A stretch of 64,000 nt of DNA, from NCBI GenBank assembly GCA_947382645.1, contig CANDAE010000013.1:1-64000 (forward strand). The letters run 5' to 3'. Below the pieces are notes generated by a model. It had not been told where the DNA came from. It saw only the letters and a program-made list of their open reading frames with translations, and searched no databases. The position numbers and the translations under genes were made by a program. How positions within the stretch are numbered: the stretch's first letter is position 1; each line of letters begins with the position of its first letter. Shown in pieces: positions 42,254-51,233 of the stretch. Source of the DNA: Suilimivivens sp009774465. Lineage in GTDB: Bacteria; Bacillota; Clostridia; Lachnospirales; Lachnospiraceae.

Positions 42254-43453
42254 TCATCCTGAGTATACCATATCTTTCCCCTGATTCCTATTGCCATGCC
42301 TGATACGGTCTTTTTCCCTTCTGTTCCATATTGCCTGCAAATACATTTTCACTGCACCCTCCGTAACTTTTTCACAACTGTAATTCCGGGCTGTTTCACA
42401 GGCGCCCTGCCGCAGAAGATCAATCTCCTTCTTTTCCAGAATATCCATCATTTTTTTTACAAATTCTTTTTCTGACGTTTCTGTCATATATCCGTTTTTT
42501 CCATTTACCACTACATCCTCCGTACCTGTAGCACGTAAGGCAACGACAGGTGTGCCAGCAGCCATTGACTCAAGGAGTACGATCCCCTGGGTTTCCGATA
42601 AAGAAGAAAACAAAAACAGATCTGAAGCATGGCAGTAGTTTTTGATTTCCGAATTAGGAACTTTCCCCACAAATAAAATCTCCTCACCAATTCCATAAAG
42701 GACAGCTTTCCTTTCCAGCTCCTTCCTTGATGGTCCATCCCCAATCAGCGCCAGCCTGAAATTACTTCCCCATTCTTCCTTGAGAAGTTTCATACTTCGC
42801 AGTAAAAAATCAAGATTTTTTTCTTTGGCAAGTCTTGCAACGGTACAGAAAAGATAGCTTTTATCTCCTGCCAGACGCTTTCTTATTTGCTCCGCCTTTT
42901 CTTTATCCGGATAAAAACCGTCCTCTAAAAGTCCTGTAGGCAATACCCTCACCTCTGCTCCCACCTGTATTTCCTCCAGATAACTTTTCATAAGAGGCGT
43001 AGGCGCTATCACCATGTCACAATGCCTTGTATATCCTCTTACATAAGCCGGCATCACTCTTTTTAATCCCGACATCCCTATATAATGCAGGTACTGCTCG
43101 TATCTTGTGTGATAGGTAAAAACCAGCGGCACATGGTATTTCCAGGAAAGATAGCTTGCAGTCCGGCCAATCATCATAGGATGATGTACATGAATCACAT
43201 CAAAATTTCCTTCCTTAAATCTGCGCTCTATCTCAAAATCCAGACTGTTGGGAACAGACGCCCCTCCCGCTACTCCCCGAAGCAGTGAGCCATATCTCAC
43301 CACATCCGGCTCCTGGTTTTGACCATCATAGTCAGGAGCAAACACCACCACCTGATGCCCTTGCCTGCGCAGCCCCTTAGCTAATCTTTCTATAGAAATC
43401 GGCACTCCCGCAACAAATGGCTTATAATTATTTGTCATCATTGCAATTTTCAT
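42254..43453 (-). CDS. GT4 glycosyltransferase
   Basis: 399 residues. GVPISIERLAKGLRRQGHQV and VHVHHPMMIG form the N-terminal Rossmann half. The C-terminal half has VARLAKEKNLDFLL, ALIGDGPSRKELE and SLSETQGIVLLESMAAGTPV, the EX7E retaining motif. Closest in look to diacylglycerol glucosyltransferases or PimB-like enzymes, so membrane glycolipid synthesis is likely, though the acceptor is not proven. Confidence 0.87.
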   Translation of the reverse strand: MKIAMMTNNYKPFVAGVPISIERLAKGLRRQGHQVVVFAPDYDGQNQEPDVVRYGSLLRGVAGGASVPNSLDFEIERRFKEGNFDVIHVHHPMMIGRTASYLSWKYHVPLVFTYHTRYEQYLHYIGMSGLKRVMPAYVRGYTRHCDMVIAPTPLMKSYLEEIQVGAEVRVLPTGLLEDGFYPDKEKAEQIRKRLAGDKSYLFCTVARLAKEKNLDFLLRSMKLLKEEWGSNFRLALIGDGPSRKELERKAVLYGIGEEILFVGKVPNSEIKNYCHASDLFLFSSLSETQGIVLLESMAAGTPVVALRATGTEDVVVNGKNGYMTETSEKEFVKKMMDILEKKEIDLLRQGACETARNYSCEKVTEGAVKMYLQAIWNRREKDRIRHGNRNQGKDMVYSG

Positions 43454-43482
43454 TTTAACTTTACTCCTTTCCGCCTTTATTC

Positions 43483-43992
43483 CTATGCCAGATAGCTTAA
43501 AACCGCATCCCCCAGATAATATCCCGCACCTACAAAAAACAGATTCCAGACGAAAATTCCCAGAGTTGAGCTTACGGTATACCTGGCCAGATTCATCTTT
43601 GAAACTCCTGCCGGTATGGAAACAATGGTGCGCACCATAGGAATCAGTTTACTGCAGAAAATCCCTACGCTGCCCTTTTTCCGTATCCACTCAAGTTTAC
43701 TCTCAATCAATGGCCTCTGTTTTGGGAATTTGTTCAGGTACTTTTGTAAAAACAATTCGCCGCCTTTGTATCCCAGATAATATAAAATAAGACTTCCTGC
43801 CAAACCTGCCGCTATTGTTATAAGAAGCGCCGGTATGAATTTAATATTTCCCCTTGCCGCCCATACGCCTGCCAAAGGCATAATAACCCCCGCCGGAAAT
43901 CCCGGCAGATTCAGGTACTCCAAAAACACGATTACGAAAATAGCAATTCCTCCATACCGCGCAAAATACTGCATGATCACATCCATTGTCAT
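43483..43992 (-). CDS. DedA-family membrane protein
   Basis: 169 residues with about four membrane segments. Family motifs FLEYLNLPGFPAGVIMPLAG and FCSKLIPMVRTIVSIPAGVS are visible. DedA proteins are linked to undecaprenyl-phosphate or phospholipid recycling across the membrane. The ATG at 43992 has GGAG 5 nt upstream. It lies 29 bp before the GT4 gene, suggesting joint work on lipid carriers or glycolipids (inference). Confidence 0.88.
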   Translation of the reverse strand: MTMDVIMQYFARYGGIAIFVIVFLEYLNLPGFPAGVIMPLAGVWAARGNIKFIPALLITIAAGLAGSLILYYLGYKGGELFLQKYLNKFPKQRPLIESKLEWIRKKGSVGIFCSKLIPMVRTIVSIPAGVSKMNLARYTVSSTLGIFVWNLFFVGAGYYLGDAVLSYLA

Positions 43993-44189
43993 TTTAGCTC
44001 CACTCCCTTTCTGATTCGTTTTGCCTGTATACCTGTCTGTCAGTGTGCTTCCTTCAAAAGCAAATGCTGACACAGGCTTTGTTACCCTTATAACGAATCA
44101 TAAGAAAAGATTACTTCACAAACCTAAATATCTTCGTGTGGGATTTCTTAAGAACTTCTAAAAATTTTATTAGAAAAATGAGATAGGAA

Positions 44190-45494
44190 TTATTGTTTTA
44201 ATGTGATGACAGTATGAAAAGTAAGAGAATCCTGATTGTAATATATCTGCATGTTGCCATGATATTTGGCAACTGTTTTTTGGATACTCTTTATACCGAA
44301 ACCATGTTTATGCTTATTGGATTTAGTGGTAGCCAGTTTGCCGCCTGGCTCATCAAAGGGATTTTTCCTGCAGGAATTGATCATGGTGATTATCACAAAA
44401 GGCGTTTTTTCACGTTTGCAGACGCTGATCTCGATAAAAGAATCGGAGCTGTGTCCGGCAGCTTCCACCGCATTGTCCAACAGGTTGCAGAACAATGAAG
44501 TAATATCTGTATCTGCAATAAAATCAATAATTCCACTTCTTATATCGGCATGGAAAGCAATATGCTCATCGAGACACCTCCGCCCATACCTTGCAAGGAT
44601 TGCATTCAGCATTTCATGGTCACATAATCTTGAAACTTCCTTCAAATCGGAAGACTGCATCAGTTCTTGAATATACTCCCTGATTTTATCATGTTCCATT
44701 TTGTCATTGAGCGTATTTATGGACTGAAGATGCTTTTTAATATCGTGTATCAGGATACTTTGATTCTCATGCTGGGAAAGCAGCATTTCATAATACTGGA
44801 CGGAATCCGATTCCCGTTGGAGCAATAATTGCATTTCGGTAAAATCCAGACTCTTTTTTCTGTTATATTGTTCGATTCCAAATATAAGCAGATTGATTGC
44901 CAGCAGAAAAATAGCACTTAATGTAAGCATCCAGTCCAGGACAGGAGAAAGGTCGCAGGAATCGCTGATTTTGGTGAAAGTAATCATAACAAAGACAGAA
45001 GTTATGGGAATCAATGCCAGTAAAAAAGCTGATTTGTCCTGTCGTTCGTCACGATTTTGCAGACCTTTCAGAAAATGCAATATGATATAAATAACCGTGA
45101 AAAACATTAACTTTGAAAATATGGCGAATATGACAAGGAAATGAAAATTTTCACCCCTTTCAAAAAAGTGTGGTGAAAAATACCGGATAATATAATATAC
45201 CATTACTTCACACAGGATCATCACGGATGCCAGTATGGAAGAATGAAAAAAAGCCGAATAAGTGTTCAAGCAGTATTGGGTGACAAGAAAAACAAAATTA
45301 AAAAGAAAATATAAAGTGATATTCACTATCTTTGATTCAAAAAGCGAGGCAGCAAATAAAATGAAGTAAAGCCCGCATAGGATAATAAATTTCTTTTTTG
45401 CGGTATGTTTAGCCGCAAAAAGGCTGGAAGCATACTGCCAGAGTATAACAGCTTCTGTAAGAAAACTAAAAAAACTGCAAATGGTTTTTCCCAT
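44190..45494 (-). CDS. GHKL sensor histidine kinase, AgrC-like
   Basis: 434 residues. Six or seven membrane helices (1-200) are followed by a cytoplasmic kinase with the H-box LIHDIKKHLQSIN, N-box NLLDNAVEAA and G-box HGFGIKSIQKTVAKYHG. This is the AgrC/GHKL type, usually sensing peptides. The ATG follows AAGGAG by 8 nt. It is paired with the LytTR regulator 21 bp upstream. No agrB or agrD gene is nearby, so any peptide ligand must come from elsewhere. Confidence 0.88.
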   Translation of the reverse strand: MGKTICSFFSFLTEAVILWQYASSLFAAKHTAKKKFIILCGLYFILFAASLFESKIVNITLYFLFNFVFLVTQYCLNTYSAFFHSSILASVMILCEVMVYYIIRYFSPHFFERGENFHFLVIFAIFSKLMFFTVIYIILHFLKGLQNRDERQDKSAFLLALIPITSVFVMITFTKISDSCDLSPVLDWMLTLSAIFLLAINLLIFGIEQYNRKKSLDFTEMQLLLQRESDSVQYYEMLLSQHENQSILIHDIKKHLQSINTLNDKMEHDKIREYIQELMQSSDLKEVSRLCDHEMLNAILARYGRRCLDEHIAFHADIRSGIIDFIADTDITSLFCNLLDNAVEAAGHSSDSFIEISVCKREKTPFVIITMINSCRKNPFDEPGGKLATTKSNKHKHGFGIKSIQKTVAKYHGNMQIYYNQDSLTFHTVITLKQ

Positions 45495-45515
45495 ATCGTG
45501 ACTCCTTGTTTGTTT

Positions 45516-46223
45516 TTATCTTGTGCTTTCCAAATAGAGGAGATAAGCGTCTTTAAAAGCGCTGTATTTTCTTTTTGTCAGATATGCCTGAAACTGGTTA
45601 TCCGCCAAACGTACAAGGGAATGGTCAAAATCTGATATATGCTCAAAATTTACAATAAAGCTGCGGTGTGTCTGGAAAAAACAGCTTTTGGGCAGCAAAT
45701 CCAGCCAATACTGCATATTATGGACGGATTCAAAATCATTCAGGGTGGTATGCAGGGTTACATTTCTTCCCTGTGCTTCAATCATGATAATGGATGAAGC
45801 GAGAAGCGTATGAATGCCTTGTCTGGTTTCAATGGGAACTTTAATCGTTATGGTGTTATACAGGTCAACCGCGTCTTTCATGTTACGGAAGAACCGCTGC
45901 TTCTCCAAAGGCTTTGAAAGATAACGAAATACATGGAAACGCATTGCTTCATCCAGATATTCGGGATAAGAGGTAACAATAAAGATAATGCTCCTGTCAT
46001 TTGCCCTTTTTAATTCTTTTCCGACATAGATACCATTGATGCCGGGCATTTCAATATCAAGGAAGATAATATCCTTATCCCCTTGATCAGCCAAAAGAGA
46101 TTCTCCGCTTGAAAAGCTGATAATTTCAGGGCATTTTATACTTTTTGCTTCAAAAAAAGTATTGATAAGGCATTCAATTTGTCTGATTACCAGAATGTCA
46201 TCATCACAGATTGCTATCCGCAT
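45516..46223 (-). CDS. LytTR response regulator, AgrA-like
   Basis: 235 residues. The receiver has CDDD, Asp in DIIFLDIEMPGINGI and Lys in YLSKPLEKQR. The LytTR domain includes SIIMIEAQGRNVTLHTT and FFQTHRSFIVNFEHI. No ribosome site is visible before the ATG; instead a hairpin repeat (46235-46283) ends 11 bp upstream. It is the partner of the AgrC-like kinase and divergent from a lipoprotein operon it may control. Confidence 0.9.
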   Translation of the reverse strand: MRIAICDDDILVIRQIECLINTFFEAKSIKCPEIISFSSGESLLADQGDKDIIFLDIEMPGINGIYVGKELKRANDRSIIFIVTSYPEYLDEAMRFHVFRYLSKPLEKQRFFRNMKDAVDLYNTITIKVPIETRQGIHTLLASSIIMIEAQGRNVTLHTTLNDFESVHNMQYWLDLLPKSCFFQTHRSFIVNFEHISDFDHSLVRLADNQFQAYLTKRKYSAFKDAYLLYLESTR

Positions 46224-46234
46224 TTTATTTCTGT

Positions 46235-46283
46235 GGGCAACGAGTCAAACGGACATGCTTGCATGCACATTTGACAACTGCCC
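46235..46283. repeat. Regulator-leader hairpin repeat, copy E1
   Basis: On the plus strand GGGCA, GTCAAA and CATGC pair with GCATG, TTTGAC and TGCCC around a central CATGCTTGCATG. It sits 11 bp before the AgrA-like gene. The same segments in the same orientation to the gene recur at 50364-50411 before an AraC-type gene. The remaining 46284-46499 gap holds no further gene and presumably contains the divergent promoters. Confidence 0.6.
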
Positions 46284-46499
46284 TTACCTCACACATATTT
46301 CTTATAGTATACATCCAAAAACTATGATAACGCAAAGAATCTGAACAAAAAGACATTTTTATGCTTATATTGGGATGAATGATTCCAAAATAAGACAGAA
46401 AATGTCGTTTCATGCAAAACCCGTTGCAATAATGGCAGATAATAAGGATAATAAAAACCGGCATTGCGCCGTAGAAAATCTGAAAGTGAGGAGAGAAAA

Positions 46500-47354
46500 A
46501 TGTTAAAGAAAGAAATTGGCACAAAAGGGATTTTTTTATTAGCCAGTCTGATAACGACGCTGTCATTATCGGGCTGTGCAAATGATTTGGCAGAACAGGA
46601 AAATGCAGGCACAGTCATTTATGAAGAAGAACCGTCCGAAAATCAAGAAACAGAGCACTCGGAATATGCAGGTACAAATAATACATCAAACAATGCAGAA
46701 ACAGTGACTACGGCTGAAAATGACACAGCAGATACTGTCAAATCAGAAACAAAGGCTCCTGTACAAAGCGAACCTGTATCACAGCCACAGGCTGAAACAT
46801 CACAGGCACAGACGGAAACGTCTGTCACACTCACTGATAAAGAAAAAGCATTTTTAGCGCAGATATGTAACGAACTGAATGATTTCAATTCCGGGCAGGC
46901 AATGGATGATAAATTTTGGCATGATTTCCTGTTCAATTCCTATACTGGCGGAACATCAGAAAATGCAGTGACAGAACAGGTATACCGTGAAGATTTGGGA
47001 TTTGAGGAAACAGTTGTAAAAGTGAGCATTCAGGAGGCACAGGAGCGTGTAAAACTGGTTTTTGGCATAGAACTGCCGGATTTCAAACCGTCTTTTGAGG
47101 ATATGGAAAAAGGCCAGACTTCTTTTTTCTATAAAGACGGCAATTATTATATTGGTGTTTCTGATCTGCCGGATTATCAATATACATTTTTGGAATGTGC
47201 GACAGATAAGGAAAATGCTGCCAATACGATTGTAAAATATACAATTGATTTTATGGGAGAAAGTAATGTTGGTACAGTAGCATTCAACATTTCACCGGAA
47301 AATAATGAAAATGGGTTTATTATTCGTTCAAAGACTACAGAGTTTGTAAAATGA
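46500..47354 (+). CDS. Lipoprotein, function unknown
   Basis: 284 residues. The signal peptide ends in LSLSGC, giving a lipid-anchored Cys. A long Thr/Glu/Gln-rich disordered region (about 25-115) is followed by a folded domain (about 120-284) with LTDKEKAFLAQICNELNDF and several aromatic strands. No family is recognised. The ATG at 46500 follows GAGGAG by 6 nt. Its divergence from the AgrCA-like pair suggests it belongs to that regulon. Confidence 0.75.
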   Translation: MLKKEIGTKGIFLLASLITTLSLSGCANDLAEQENAGTVIYEEEPSENQETEHSEYAGTNNTSNNAETVTTAENDTADTVKSETKAPVQSEPVSQPQAETSQAQTETSVTLTDKEKAFLAQICNELNDFNSGQAMDDKFWHDFLFNSYTGGTSENAVTEQVYREDLGFEETVVKVSIQEAQERVKLVFGIELPDFKPSFEDMEKGQTSFFYKDGNYYIGVSDLPDYQYTFLECATDKENAANTIVKYTIDFMGESNVGTVAFNISPENNENGFIIRSKTTEFVK

Positions 47355-47367
47355 GGAGGATTAAAAG

Positions 47368-47757
47368 ATGAGCGATAAAGAGTTGGTAGCCCGGTTTTTT
47401 ATGGAGGGCTACCAAAACAGGAACTATGATTTCATTCTGAAATGTCTGTCTGAAAATTATATTGACCATAGTCCGGCAGGTGCAAGAAGTAATCAGGATG
47501 CCGTGAATATTTTAATTGCAGTTTCAAAAATGTTTGGAGATATGCAGATTAGCATTGAAGATATTTTTTCGGAGAATGGAATGGTTGCCACAAGAATACG
47601 ATACAGGGCTTTTCACATCGGTGAATGTATGGGCATTGCTGCAACCGGAAGAAACATTTCTTTTGAGGCACTTGAAAATTTTAAAGTGGTGGATGGAAAA
47701 ATTGCAGAATCATGGGGGTACTGGCCAGATAAAGAAATTGAAGCTCTGTTGAAGTAA
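47368..47757 (+). CDS. SnoaL-like/ester-cyclase-fold protein
   Basis: 129 residues. FFMEGYQNRNYDFILKCLSE, YIDHSPAGA and the later FKVVDGKIAESWGYW fit the NTF2-like SnoaL fold. Members are small cyclases, isomerases or ligand-binding proteins; no specific reaction can be given. A GGAGG lies 8 nt before the ATG, and the gene is 13 bp after the lipoprotein gene. Confidence 0.75.
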   Translation: MSDKELVARFFMEGYQNRNYDFILKCLSENYIDHSPAGARSNQDAVNILIAVSKMFGDMQISIEDIFSENGMVATRIRYRAFHIGECMGIAATGRNISFEALENFKVVDGKIAESWGYWPDKEIEALLK

Positions 47758-48100
47758 AGTGTCAAATATAAGAAAGAGAAAAATGTACGGACGCTGCCTG
47801 TGGAGGGGAAAAAAAAGAAAATTTTTTCAATTTTACATAATGTGACATTAAGGTATCAGGTTATGTTTGATACACTGTTTCCTATAAGAGGTGCTGGGAA
47901 TTTGAATGGAGAAATCATGAAAAAGCTCTGTATAGAGCAAAAAGTATACCTGCTTTAGTAGAATACCCAAGTTTAACTTTATTATGATGAAAGGAAACGG
48001 TTTGCAACGCATATCAGATTGTCGTAGAGAAATCTATTTGACTAATAGAGTAACAGCAGATAAGCTCAAAACAATTTTGAGATATAAGGTAAATCAGCAT

Positions 48101-48132
48101 AGGGCAACGACTTAAAATGTTGCCCTTTCTTA
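48101..48132 (+). terminator. Terminator in the 47758-48291 gap
   Basis: AGGGCAAC / GTTGCCCT stem with a 10-nt loop followed by TTCTTATCTCTTT. The rest of this 534-bp gap is AT-rich. It contains a 43-codon open stretch (47984-48115) without a ribosome site and shows no other convincing gene. Confidence 0.6.
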
Positions 48133-48291
48133 TCTCTTTCGTAAAACTTCACAATACTACATCTTGTACCAAAAATTCATATTTTTCTATTTTCTGATTT
48201 TATATATCTTAACAAAACATCTATTTTTACCCATTATAACATACTACTTCATTCTAAAATTTGACAACATTTCTTTTACGAAAGGTAAAAT

Positions 48292-48969
48292 ATGCAATTT
48301 AACCACCCATCTTCTCATACATCCTCTAATAGACCAATCAAAGCTTCAAGTTCAGTCTCTAAAGAAATTAAATCTCCTAAAAAGCAGCGCGTCAACTGGC
48401 ACGAGGCCGTCTCCTGAGCCATCCAGATCGAACTGCAGGATTATGCACATTTATTAGAATATCAAACCGAATATGTCCTTGGAAAAAACAGTTACCGCAT
48501 TGACCTTCTTGTCATTAAAAAATTAACTGTTTCCAAAATAGCCCCAGGGGTTTATCATATCAATAAAGAAACCTTTAATATACAAATTATCGTTACGCAG
48601 GAACTTCTTCCGCTGGAAAATCTCTACCTGCGTTGTCTTACAAATCGTTTGCAGGACACTGACCTGATAAACCGTCTAACCGACGACTATAAGCTCCATC
48701 AAAAACAACTGATATATAACAGATATATGCACCAACTTACCACCACAAATAGAAAAACGAAAGGAGATTCGATTATGGTTTGTGAAGGATTACTTAACTT
48801 ATTTGGTACCAGCTCTGAGGAAATTATTGAACGCACGAAAAAAGAAGATGAAGAATATTATCTGCCTAAACTTCAAAGTCTGTCCAATCAAAATAACTAC
48901 TTAAAATCTCTGCTGGAGCAAAACAACATTCCCTTTTGTCTTTATCCTGAACCTGGCAATCAAATTTAA
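48292..48969 (+). pseudogene. Broken Rpn/transposase-associated-type gene
   Basis: The ATG at 48292, behind AAAGG, opens MQFNHPSSHTSS and continues to RVNWHEAVS, where codon 42 is TGA (48415-48417). The same frame resumes AIQIELQDYAHLLEYQTEYV and LGKNSYRIDLLVIKKL, then jumps to a distal segment (IAPGVYHI, DIINRLTDDYKLH-like region) and ends at 48969. The segment IIVTQELLPLENLYLRCLTN and the tail MVCEGLLNLFGTSSEEIIER are hallmarks of a family common in Lachnospiraceae. So there is one nonsense codon and an inferred internal deletion near 48520. The last 100 codons have their own AAAGGAG and could be a separate small protein. Confidence 0.7.
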
Positions 48970-49027
48970 AACATACAGAGAACAAATCCGCTGCTTTCTT
49001 TTTCATTCATAAATACTTTACTCTATT

Positions 49028-49684
49028 TTATTCACACCATTTAACAATCTCGTCCAGCTTTTTTCTCGGCCTTTTATCAGGTGCTTCATCTGCATATCCT
49101 ATGGCCATTGCAGCAATCAGCACTTCCTGCGTCGTTCTCTGAACGCCTGTTTCACCGCCTCCCGATTCATTTTTCGCAGAAGCCATTTTTCCATCCGTAT
49201 TTATCCAGTGGTTCAGTTCATCATAGGCAAAATAAGTATCGCAAATCCAAAGGCTTCCCAGTCCATGTTCCGTGGCAGTGAGCGTCATATTTTCCATTGC
49301 TGCGCCGATTGACTGGGCATTGCAGATTTCGTAAATACGCTCCTCCGCGTTTACCTGGCAGTTAATATCAATTCCTAATACATTTACCACACAGACAATA
49401 ACTGGCGCCTGCTCCATAATCTGCACTGTATATTGAGCTCCCTTAAGAAAACGCAGACTTTCCGGCAAAAGCGGATTTTTCTTCTCCCGCTCCAGTCCCG
49501 CTTTCATAACCCTTATCATCTCAGCTTTTGATTTACCTGACACAACTAAAAACCGCCAGGGCTGCCGATTTTTAGCAGAAGGTGCAAGAATTCCTGCCTG
49601 TAAAATTTCCTCAATCACCTGCCTGTCAATCATAGTGTCCTTGTACTTGCGTATGCTTCGTCTGTTTAATATTTCAGGCAACAT
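49028..49684 (-). CDS. Nitroreductase-family protein
   Basis: 218 residues. RRSIRKYKD, APSAKNRQPWRFLVV, SIGAAMENMTLTATEHGLGS and the late IAAMAIGYADEAP are the FMN-binding family pattern. It reduces nitro compounds or quinones using NAD(P)H. The substrate is unknown. GGAG lies 7 nt before the ATG. A DUF2442 remnant overlaps its start in another frame. Confidence 0.9.
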   Translation of the reverse strand: MLPEILNRRSIRKYKDTMIDRQVIEEILQAGILAPSAKNRQPWRFLVVSGKSKAEMIRVMKAGLEREKKNPLLPESLRFLKGAQYTVQIMEQAPVIVCVVNVLGIDINCQVNAEERIYEICNAQSIGAAMENMTLTATEHGLGSLWICDTYFAYDELNHWINTDGKMASAKNESGGGETGVQRTTQEVLIAAMAIGYADEAPDKRPRKKLDEIVKWCE

Positions 49685-49764
49685 TTTGGTTCTCCTTTAT
49701 CAAATACGACTAATATCTGGTATACACAGATTGCTTCTACCTGAATTGCAGTTGGTCTTAGCAT
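49666..49764 (-). pseudogene. Truncated DUF2442 gene
   Basis: An ATG at 49764 behind AAAGGAGG gives MLRPTAIQVEAICVYQILVV and FDKGEPK, the N-terminal half of a DUF2442 protein, then runs into the nitroreductase start and stops after 32 codons. The C-terminal half is missing. The good ribosome site means it may still be translated and could couple to the nitroreductase gene. Confidence 0.6.
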
Positions 49765-49811
49765 AATGAAAATCCTCCTTTTTATGTATAACTGGAATCC
49801 ACACAGCTTCG

Positions 49812-50180
49812 TTATTGTATTTCCGTCAGTTTCTGAATTGCCTCTTCTTTAGTTTCTACAAAAAAGAAATCGCTGCCATTATTTGATTCATAGATAAAGT
49901 CTTTAAGCGGTTTACTTGTGTAATGGGAATAATCTCCATAAATTGCAATTTTAACATGGTAGTTGATAAACTTTTGAAGTATTTCCCCTGCCATGCCTGT
50001 ACTCAAAATGAAAAATTCATCGCATACTGCTTTTTTATCAATTACAATTTTTACTGCGCCTGTTTCATATTTGACTGTCATTGCCAGATCTAAAGCGGAC
50101 TGCACATCCACGATCAGTTTTTCCTTGCTGGAAACAACTGCAATATCAGCCTTATTTTCTTTTATATGTTCAATTTTCAT
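49812..50180 (-). CDS. DUF4180 family protein
   Basis: 122 residues, soluble. MKIEHIKENKADIAVVSSKE opens the family. DLAMTVKYETGAVKIVIDKK and FINYHVKIAIYGDYSHYTSK are typical. The function is unknown. The ATG at 50180 follows AAGGAGG by 5 nt. It precedes the DUF2442 remnant and nitroreductase. Confidence 0.85.
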   Translation of the reverse strand: MKIEHIKENKADIAVVSSKEKLIVDVQSALDLAMTVKYETGAVKIVIDKKAVCDEFFILSTGMAGEILQKFINYHVKIAIYGDYSHYTSKPLKDFIYESNNGSDFFFVETKEEAIQKLTEIQ

Positions 50181-50363
50181 AAAATCCTCCTTGTATGACC
50201 TGCAGTGCAAATTCCAGTTGAAAATGCATTTTACCTGAAAAAAGGGAGACTGTCAAGCATTTCTCTATTTTGCTGTTTCTCTATTTTGCCGCACAATGCC
50301 GTATCTGTAAATAATCCTCGCAAATGAACCGATAGACTTTATGGGCGGAGGATTTCCCCCCTA

Positions 50364-50411
50364 GCGGCAGTCGCCAAGGTCATGCAAGCATGACTTTGGC
50401 TCGTTGCTCGC
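50364..50411 (+). repeat. Regulator-leader hairpin repeat, copy E2
   Basis: GCGGCAGTCGCCAAGGTCATG pairs in segments with CATGACTTTGGC and GTTGC around CATGCAAGCATG. It is homologous to 46235-46283; the stem pair GTCAAA/TTTGAC there is GCCAA/TTGGC here. It ends 38 bp before the AraC-type gene. The wider 50181-50448 gap also contains arms AATCCTC / GAGGATT but no gene. Confidence 0.6.
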
Positions 50412-50448
50412 GGAAATTTTCAGAAATTAAACGGAAGGAACTATCTTT

Positions 50449-51222
50449 ATGGCAGCAGTAAACAGCGTACGCTACATACGAAATTTAAACACAGGTGTTG
50501 AACTTATTTTCTGCAATAATGTGGCAATATCCTATCCCATACATAATCATGTTTCCGTGCTTACAATCGGTATTGTGCTGGATGGCTCTGTCATGCTTAC
50601 CGCTTACAACGAAATAAAGACTTATAAAAAGAATCAGACTTTTGTTATTTATCCCTATATTCCACACTGTATATCAGCACATAACAGCTATACTCTTCTC
50701 AGTTTATGTATTGATAAAAGTATAATACCGTGCTATGCATCAGATAGCATTCAGGAGCATGTAATGACTTTACTGCCGGATGTTTTGCATAAGGAAAAAA
50801 TCAGTCAGAACCAAATTTTTTACTTATTAAACCGCCTGAACATGGCAGTTAAATTCTACTCACTTACTGCCCCTGCTGATTTGCACCCCTGCAGTCAAAA
50901 TCCATTGATCACTCATTTAAAAAAGCAGTTGGAATTATATCCCGAAAGCAAATTCAGTATTGAAGAAATGGCGAAAAATGCATTTATCAGCAAATATCAC
51001 TTTATCAGAACATTTAAAGCAGAAGCAGGTCTTACGCCGCATCAATTTCAACTTCAAAACCGTATTCGCAAGGCTAAACGGCTGATGCACGAGAGTAAAA
51101 CAATGACTGAAGTGGCTCTGACCACAGGTTTTTGCGATCAAAGCCACTTTATTAAACAGTTTGAAAAGCAGGTAGGCTTATCTCCGCTGACTTACCAATT
51201 ATCCTCTAAAATAATCAAATAA
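50449..51222 (+). CDS. AraC-family transcriptional regulator
   Basis: 257 residues. An N-terminal cupin-like sensing domain (ISYPIHNHVSVLTIGIVLDG) is followed by a C-terminal AraC DNA-binding domain with FSIEEMAKNAFISKYHFIRT, LTPHQFQLQNRIRKAKRLMH and EVALTTGFCDQSHFIKQFEK. GGAAGG lies 8 nt before the ATG. The target is unknown; the convergent cupin gene and nitroreductase cluster are candidates. Confidence 0.9.
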   Translation: MAAVNSVRYIRNLNTGVELIFCNNVAISYPIHNHVSVLTIGIVLDGSVMLTAYNEIKTYKKNQTFVIYPYIPHCISAHNSYTLLSLCIDKSIIPCYASDSIQEHVMTLLPDVLHKEKISQNQIFYLLNRLNMAVKFYSLTAPADLHPCSQNPLITHLKKQLELYPESKFSIEEMAKNAFISKYHFIRTFKAEAGLTPHQFQLQNRIRKAKRLMHESKTMTEVALTTGFCDQSHFIKQFEKQVGLSPLTYQLSSKIIK

Positions 51223-51233
51223 GAGAAATCAAG

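Noticed and set aside
46284..46499. Hidden agrD-like peptide gene
   Set aside because: Short frames were read on both strands. None has a ribosome site followed by an amphipathic leader, Cys-containing core and acidic tail.
47984..48115. 43-codon open frame in the gap
   Set aside because: No ribosome site, no recognisable family, and its end lies inside a terminator hairpin.
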